From an uncultured Sterolibacterium sp. (GTDB lineage Bacteria; Pseudomonadota; Gammaproteobacteria; Burkholderiales; Rhodocyclaceae), in the NCBI GenBank assembly GCA_903832735.1, contig CAILCO010000046.1, positions 23,005-87,004 of the forward strand: a stretch of 64,000 bases of DNA. The letters are read 5' to 3'. The translations under genes and the position numbers were made by a program. The notes beneath the pieces were generated by a model. That model searched no databases and was not told where the DNA came from. It saw only the letters and a list, made by a program, of their open reading frames with translations. Of this stretch, positions 58,628 through 64,000 are shown piece after piece (position 1 is the first letter of the stretch; the number at the start of each line of letters is the position of its first letter).

Positions 58628-61536
58628 GTGTCCTTGCCGGCACTCCTGGTCGGAATCGCGTCGCGACGTGCAAACGCCTCGAAGCCTTCGATGGGCAGCG
58701 GGCGGCTGAAGAAATAACCCTGATAGTCCTGGCAGCCTGAGCGCGCGAGGAATTCACGTTGCGCTGCCGTTTCCACACCCTCTGCAATCACGCTCAGCCC
58801 CAGGGTCTGCGCAAGGGCTATCACAGTCTTGGCAATCGCAGCGTCATTGGGATCGGTGAGCACGTCACGGACAAACGACCTGTCGATCTTCAACTGGCCC
58901 AGCGGCAGGCGCTTCAGGTAGGACAGCGAGGAATAGCCGATACCGAAGTCATCGAGTGCAAAGCCCACTCCTCTGGCTTTCAGCGCGGTCATCTTCTCGA
59001 TGATGTCCTCGATGTTCTGTACCAGCAGGTTCTCGGTCAGTTCCAGCTTCAGTCGTCGAGGATTGGCTTGGGTGGCGGCAAGTACCGTCAATACCTGATC
59101 AACGAAATCGGGCTGGCGGAACTGACTGGGGCTGACATTCACGGCCAGCGTGAGATGGGCCATGTCCGGCTGCACGGCCCATTTCGCCAACTGGGTACAG
59201 GCCGTTTCAAGGACCCAACAACCCAATGGCAGGATCAAGCCGGTTTCCTCGGCCAGGGGAATGAAGTTATCGGGCAAGACCATGCCGCGCTGGGGATGCA
59301 TCCAGCGCACCAGGACCTCGGCCCCGATCACCTGGCGTTCGCCCGCCACCTGGGCCTGGTAGTGGAGCGCAAAATGTTTTTCGTGCAGCGCATGCCGAAG
59401 ATCACTCTCCAATGCGCTGCGTTCCTTCACCGTGACTTCCATGGCCGGATCAAAGAAGCGAACAGCATTGCGGCCTGCCGACTTCGCCTTGTACATGGCG
59501 AGATCGGATTGCTTCATCAGTTCATCGGTCGAAAGCAGAGAGCCTTTAAACAAGGTGGCGCCGATACTGGCGGTGCTGTGGTGGGCGACGTCGCCGAAGC
59601 GATACTCCATATTGAGCGCATCGAGGAGCTTGGCGGCGACCATTTCGGCGCCTGACGCTGCTTCGGCATCGCTCGCACTCAAATTTGCCAGTATCACAAC
59701 GAATTCATCGCCCCCGAGGCGGGCCACCGTGTCGCCGTCGCGCACACATGCCGAGAGGCGCCGCGCCACCTGCTGCAACAGCAGATCGCCGGCATCATGA
59801 CCCAGCGTATCGTTCAGGGACTTGAAATTGTCGAGATCGAGGAAGACCAGCGCGCCATTGCAGCCACTGCGGCCACTGGCTGTCATGGCCTGCTTCAGAC
59901 GATCCAGCAGCAGGGTCCGGTTAGCCAGTCCGGTAAGCTGGTCGAAGAAGGCCAGTTCATTGATTTTGTCTTCCGATTGCTTGCGTGCCGTGATGTCGTA
60001 TTGCGCGCTGACGAAATGGGTTACCGCACCCTGTTTGTCTTTCACCGCTGAGATGGTCAGCCATTTTGGGTAGACCTCGCCGTTCTTGCGGCGGTCCCAT
60101 ATCTCTCCCTGCCAGCCGCCGTTCGACTTGATGCTCTCCCACATCGACCGATAGAAATCCGCATCGTGACGGTTCGACTTCAGCACGCGCGGCGTTTTGC
60201 CGACGATTTCCTCCGCCGTGTAGCCAGTGATTTCGGTGAAAGCATGATTCACCCGCAGGATGATGCCATCGGCATTAGTGATCGCCATGCCTTCCTGGGA
60301 TTCGAAGGCGGCTGCGGCAATTCGCAGGTCAGCCTCACTCCGCTTCTGCTCGGTAATGTCGCTGCCGACGCCGCGGTAGCCCTTGAAATTTCCGGCGGCA
60401 TCGAATAGCGGGTCGCCGCTGACGGAGATGTGGTGCACGGCGCCATTGACCCGGGGGCGCGAAATCTCGAATTCGCGGAACGGCAAATGCGCATCGAGTA
60501 CTGCGCGGTGCGCGCGCCAGCCGGCCTCGTCCGGGGCAAGAGACGGGATTTCCCAGCGGCACTTGCCGACGGACGATGCCACATTGAATACTGATTCCAA
60601 AGCCTCCCGGTGGCTCTCCGAGCGTATGGTAAGCCGGTGCTCCGCGTCGGTCTCCCAATAGAAGTCCGAAGACATCTCCGTAAGGCAGCGGAAGCGCTGC
60701 TCGCTTTCGCGGAGTTTTGTCTGTGTCTCCCTGAAGCCGTCGATGGCGCGTGCGATCCGCTGCATTTCGTCATCGCCATCTTGCGCTGGCTCAGATCGAC
60801 CGTCGAGTTGGCTGAGCGTGTCTATCTGTGCCTCGAGCGCCCGGGACAGGAAGCGTGAAAGAGCCACCGACAGGAAAAGCAACAGGCTTGCGCCGGCGAT
60901 TCCGGCGAACGCAAAATACGCCGTGTTCGTCCGCGTCTGGCGGATCTCGGCTTCGACGTCTGTCGCAAATACGCGTCGCTGCATTGCCAGCAACCGGGAG
61001 AAGCTTTGATTCATGGCGCCGAAGCGCTCGCCGGCAAGCGCGGCATATTTTGGCCCCAGCCCGGGATTGACCGTGGCCATCTCGACGGCATAGGTCACCG
61101 CCTTACGATACTCCTCGGTAATCTGCAGGAGGTTTGATTGTTGTGCCTTGAATGCCTCATCGTCGCCGAGGCTGCGATCAACACCGTCAAAGAAGCCGCC
61201 GATCTTGGAGATGGCCGCGTGGATCGCGTTCAGATGATCCTTCGCCTGAATATAGACGGCTTCCTCGTGGAGAGTGGCCGCATTATCGAGCAGGTCGTCC
61301 AGCGCCATCTGCCGGTCGGTGAGTCCCATGAACACTTCTGCATAGTGGTCGAACGCCGCCAGGCGTGTTTCGACGACATTGGTCAGCAGGGTGGACTGGC
61401 GCTGCAACTCGTAGATGAATCCGACCATCAGGCTGCAGATCAACACCAAGCCAAGTAGCGGCGCCACGAGAAAGCGCTGCCGCAACGACAAGGGTCGGCG
61501 CTTGACTGCAGCGATAGGGGCCGGGCTGTTTGTCAT
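58585..61536 (-). CDS. PAS-containing diguanylate cyclase/phosphodiesterase (GGDEF-EAL), membrane anchored
   Basis: Two TM segments, PAS regions, VARLGGDEFVVILANL, EVLVRWMHPQRGMVLPDNFIPLAEETGLI, DDFGIGYSSLSYLKRLPLGQLKIDRSFV. Confidence 0.95.
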   Translation of the reverse strand: MTNSPAPIAAVKRRPLSLRQRFLVAPLLGLVLICSLMVGFIYELQRQSTLLTNVVETRLAAFDHYAEVFMGLTDRQMALDDLLDNAATLHEEAVYIQAKDHLNAIHAAISKIGGFFDGVDRSLGDDEAFKAQQSNLLQITEEYRKAVTYAVEMATVNPGLGPKYAALAGERFGAMNQSFSRLLAMQRRVFATDVEAEIRQTRTNTAYFAFAGIAGASLLLFLSVALSRFLSRALEAQIDTLSQLDGRSEPAQDGDDEMQRIARAIDGFRETQTKLRESEQRFRCLTEMSSDFYWETDAEHRLTIRSESHREALESVFNVASSVGKCRWEIPSLAPDEAGWRAHRAVLDAHLPFREFEISRPRVNGAVHHISVSGDPLFDAAGNFKGYRGVGSDITEQKRSEADLRIAAAAFESQEGMAITNADGIILRVNHAFTEITGYTAEEIVGKTPRVLKSNRHDADFYRSMWESIKSNGGWQGEIWDRRKNGEVYPKWLTISAVKDKQGAVTHFVSAQYDITARKQSEDKINELAFFDQLTGLANRTLLLDRLKQAMTASGRSGCNGALVFLDLDNFKSLNDTLGHDAGDLLLQQVARRLSACVRDGDTVARLGGDEFVVILANLSASDAEAASGAEMVAAKLLDALNMEYRFGDVAHHSTASIGATLFKGSLLSTDELMKQSDLAMYKAKSAGRNAVRFFDPAMEVTVKERSALESDLRHALHEKHFALHYQAQVAGERQVIGAEVLVRWMHPQRGMVLPDNFIPLAEETGLILPLGCWVLETACTQLAKWAVQPDMAHLTLAVNVSPSQFRQPDFVDQVLTVLAATQANPRRLKLELTENLLVQNIEDIIEKMTALKARGVGFALDDFGIGYSSLSYLKRLPLGQLKIDRSFVRDVLTDPNDAAIAKTVIALAQTLGLSVIAEGVETAAQREFLARSGCQDYQGYFFSRPLPIEGFEAFARRDAIPTRSAGKDTADSTGGCNPLETA

Positions 61537-62228
61537 TTGTCCGTCGCCGGTCGGGGCACCAACGGCGCGGAAGATCTGATCCTGGCGGCAACCCAGTCTT
61601 CCGGCAATATCCGCGCGAGCGGTTGGAACTGGCCGTTCGCCAGCGGTCGGAAAATGTAGGCGGCTCCCTCAGGTTTGGCGAATATATCGGCGGCTTCAAG
61701 CAGGTTGGCCGAATGGGAAACGACCACGTTGTTGGTTCCCTTTTCCGGTGGTGTCCCGAGCATGCGGCGCAGGCTTTCCGTCCGGCGCCTTGTTTCGGCC
61801 GAAGTCGAACCGATCACGAACCCGAGATCCGGATTCTCCACGAAGCGGCCGAAGGACAGGCGCGCGGTGTCCTTGGCGCGACAGTAGGGGCTGGTTGTCA
61901 CCGTTCCGATGGGAATGCCCAGGGCCTTGATCGATTCGCCAATCTGCAACGCATCGGCCTTGCCCTTGGCCGAGAGATGGCGTTGTCTATCGCAGCTTGT
62001 CAGATCCTCCGGAGCGTCATTTGCACCCGCCTGGTCTGTCGCGGCATGCCTGAGGTAAATGACCAGGCCACCTTGGCGCAACTCATGGCGAACTTCTGCC
62101 AGCGTTGCCAGCGGTTTTTCCTGTGCATTCGCGCGGCCCGCGGGCACGGCGGTTGCGGCGGCAATGAGCAACGCCGCCAGCACGAATCCCCGCATCATGA
62201 TTGCTGCCGAGTGCTCAAGCTTGATCAC
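61533..62228 (-). CDS. Secreted histidine phosphatase family protein
   Basis: Signal peptide; VIYLRHAATDQ (RHA motif), VTTSPYCRAKDTARLSFG, VVVSHSANLLEAA. Confidence 0.85.
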   Translation of the reverse strand: MIKLEHSAAIMMRGFVLAALLIAAATAVPAGRANAQEKPLATLAEVRHELRQGGLVIYLRHAATDQAGANDAPEDLTSCDRQRHLSAKGKADALQIGESIKALGIPIGTVTTSPYCRAKDTARLSFGRFVENPDLGFVIGSTSAETRRRTESLRRMLGTPPEKGTNNVVVSHSANLLEAADIFAKPEGAAYIFRPLANGQFQPLARILPEDWVAARIRSSAPLVPRPATDK

Positions 62229-62776
62229 GTGGCTTCTCCCTGCACACGAAGCATTCCGTTCTTAGAACGCGTTAGCGTCGAAATGAGCCGCGGTCGCAAT
62301 TGTCATACCGTTTAAAAGTGCTCGACACAATTCTAGTCGACGCGTGCCGCCTAGGTCCAGACGAAATGCGCTTCGGTTATTTGCGTGGGCGACTCCTGCG
62401 TATATTTGTCACAACGACCCAAGCCAATCGGGAGAGAGCAGAGACAAACCGGCCGGGTTTGAATACGGGATTGCCGGTAGTGCGTCGCCGACGCCACGGC
62501 GCTAGACTTGCGCATGACATCATTGTTGGCTCGGCGTCATTCGACGCCAGCGTAGCTAAGCTGAGGTGGCGATGAAAAAGCTGAAGCGCGAACACGAAGC
62601 GTTCAAGCCGCACTGGTCGCTGGGGTGAAGTACGCCGAAGCCAGGGGCGTAGTCGAGTTTGAAGCGACAGACTCGGCCAGCTCGGCCAACGGTGCGGCCT
62701 TCGCTGTCGAGATCATTGACCATCTGCGCCGTTACATCGAATTATCTTCCAACCCGCAAAGCACCAGGGAGACATC

Positions 62777-63145
62777 ATGACTACGAACGATACCTATCTC
62801 GCAGTGTTCTTAGGCAGCAAGACCAGCGTGCGCCGAGCCGCCTGGGATGCCCTTCCCGAAGGCGAGCGCCATGCGAAGGAAAATGAGGGCATGTTGGCCT
62901 GGAAAGAGTGGGTCGAGAAACATCACGCCACTATCGTCAGCATGGGCGGGCCCTTGGGCAAAACCAAGAAGGTCTCACAAGGCGGCATCGCCGATACGAG
63001 CAATGAAATGGGTGCCTTTACGGTGGTCCGCGCGGACTCGCATGAGGCCGCTGCCAAACTGTTCGAGAACCATCCACACTTTGCAATATTCCCAGGCGAT
63101 TCCATCGAGATCATGGCCGTACTTCCCATACCAGGGGCATCGTAG
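62777..63145 (+). CDS. YCII-related domain protein
   Basis: YLAVFLGSKTSVRRAAWDALPEGERHAKENEGMLAWKEWVEKHHATIVSMGGPLGKTKKVS...SHEAAAKLFENHPHFAIFPGDSIEIMAVLPIP. Confidence 0.75.
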   Translation: MTTNDTYLAVFLGSKTSVRRAAWDALPEGERHAKENEGMLAWKEWVEKHHATIVSMGGPLGKTKKVSQGGIADTSNEMGAFTVVRADSHEAAAKLFENHPHFAIFPGDSIEIMAVLPIPGAS

Positions 63146-63307
63146 GCAAAGTGCACCGGTGGTAATCATCTACTTAGCCGCCATCCAGATGTTCCCGGTC
63201 TATGATCTTCCTTAAAAAGTCTTCGCCAACCATAATGCTGGATTAAATCTGTCAACTATTGTGGTATACAGCATCTAGGGGCTGTTTAACACCGATCAGG
63301 AGGCTAT

Positions 63308-63751
63308 ATGGCAACCGACGGCGAAATTTCAACTTCAAGCTTTAATAACGACAGTGCCGCGGGTAGTCATGTCCCGCCGGAACTCCCCAGCCATGAAGAA
63401 CTATCGCAGCTTGCTCGTGATGATCCCCAAGCCTATGAGACATTGCGCAGAGAGTTGGTGGAAAGCTTCATCGCTAACGCTCCGGATAAATACCAGAAAC
63501 GCCTTCGAGGCATTCAATTTCGCGTGGACCACCAGCGGCAGTTGTCGCACACGGCATTGGGTTCTACAGTGCTAGTCTATAGATTAATGTGGGGCAGCTT
63601 CCTTTGCCTCAGTAGCACGTGGCAAGAATTAGCCGGGGTTGGCGATCGTTGTGGTTTTTTTGAGTCTAGACCAATCGAGGAAAGTTTGCCTAAGACAAGC
63701 GCTCAGATCCTTGAATTCCAGCCACGACATTCGTTGGCGGACCGCGCTTAA
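63308..63751 (+). CDS. DUF3135-like protein
   Basis: LPSHEELSQLARDDPQAYETLRRELVESFIANAPDKYQKRLRGIQFRVDHQRQ resembles DUF3135. Confidence 0.6.
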   Translation: MATDGEISTSSFNNDSAAGSHVPPELPSHEELSQLARDDPQAYETLRRELVESFIANAPDKYQKRLRGIQFRVDHQRQLSHTALGSTVLVYRLMWGSFLCLSSTWQELAGVGDRCGFFESRPIEESLPKTSAQILEFQPRHSLADRA

Positions 63752-63892
63752 ATTCTGCTTCTCTGAAGCAGTCACTCGCTACTTAGAACACCCGGCCATG
63801 CAAAGTCGACACCGACATTTCGGCCAGCGAAGCCTTTGCTGATATCAATTCCTTTTAGTTGAAGGCTCATTTAGCGAATGATGTTGTTGAAC

Positions 63893-64000
63893 TCATACCC
63901 TGACGGCGAGAGCGAGCAACTGCACGGGATCCGGGCTGAATCGCGGCGACCGGTCGAGCGCCCTGAACCAACCGAGATAATTTGCGAGGTATTTCGTGGC
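63893..64000 (-). mobile_element. Possible C-terminal end of an IS transposase, truncated by window end
   Basis: Open minus-strand frame ATKYLANYLGWFRALDRSPRFSPDPVQLLALAVRV*, resembling transposase C-terminal tails. Confidence 0.3.

Noticed and set aside
58759-59655. 298-aa plus-strand ORF opposite the GGDEF-EAL gene
   Set aside because: Antisense shadow; the GGDEF and EAL motifs are on the other strand

Overview
The window is chromosomal DNA from a betaproteobacterium; a Rhodocyclales-like affiliation is inferred from gene order and protein flavour only. It spans the replication-origin neighbourhood: gyrB-dnaN-dnaA on the minus strand, and rpmH-rnpA-yidD-yidC-mnmE on the plus strand. These are followed by TauE, a branched-chain amino-acid ABC transporter with a fused LivM-LivG protein, two parS-like palindromes, mnmG-rsmG-parA-parB, a UMF1-type MFS transporter, and the complete atpIBEFHAGDC operon. 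Next come a tetR-RND efflux operon, the DUF971/ubiE/Tim44-like/ubiJ block, phoBR with a recognisable Pho box, a HIT protein, a giant DUF3683 FAD/Fe-S oxidoreductase, a MATE exporter and ilvA. The most interesting accessory region is about 50.0-58.6 kb. There, seven minus-strand genes with very short or overlapping junctions run archease > rtcB > marC > C39-like peptidase > RimK-like ATP-grasp ligase > GCS2-like carboxylate-amine ligase > N-formylglutamate-amidohydrolase-like enzyme. This joins RNA repair to a candidate glutamyl/peptide-ligase pathway. Divergent from it lie apparent remnants of Hsp20 and Pcm genes and an intact Zn-alcohol dehydrogenase. Other points are missing canonical start codons for rnpA and mnmE, a frameshifted small lipoprotein gene, a recurring GC-rich 3'-end repeat, a structured atpG-atpD spacer, a 25-bp inverted repeat between convergent genes, and a possible transposase tail at the right edge. 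I recognised no tRNA, rRNA or CRISPR array.
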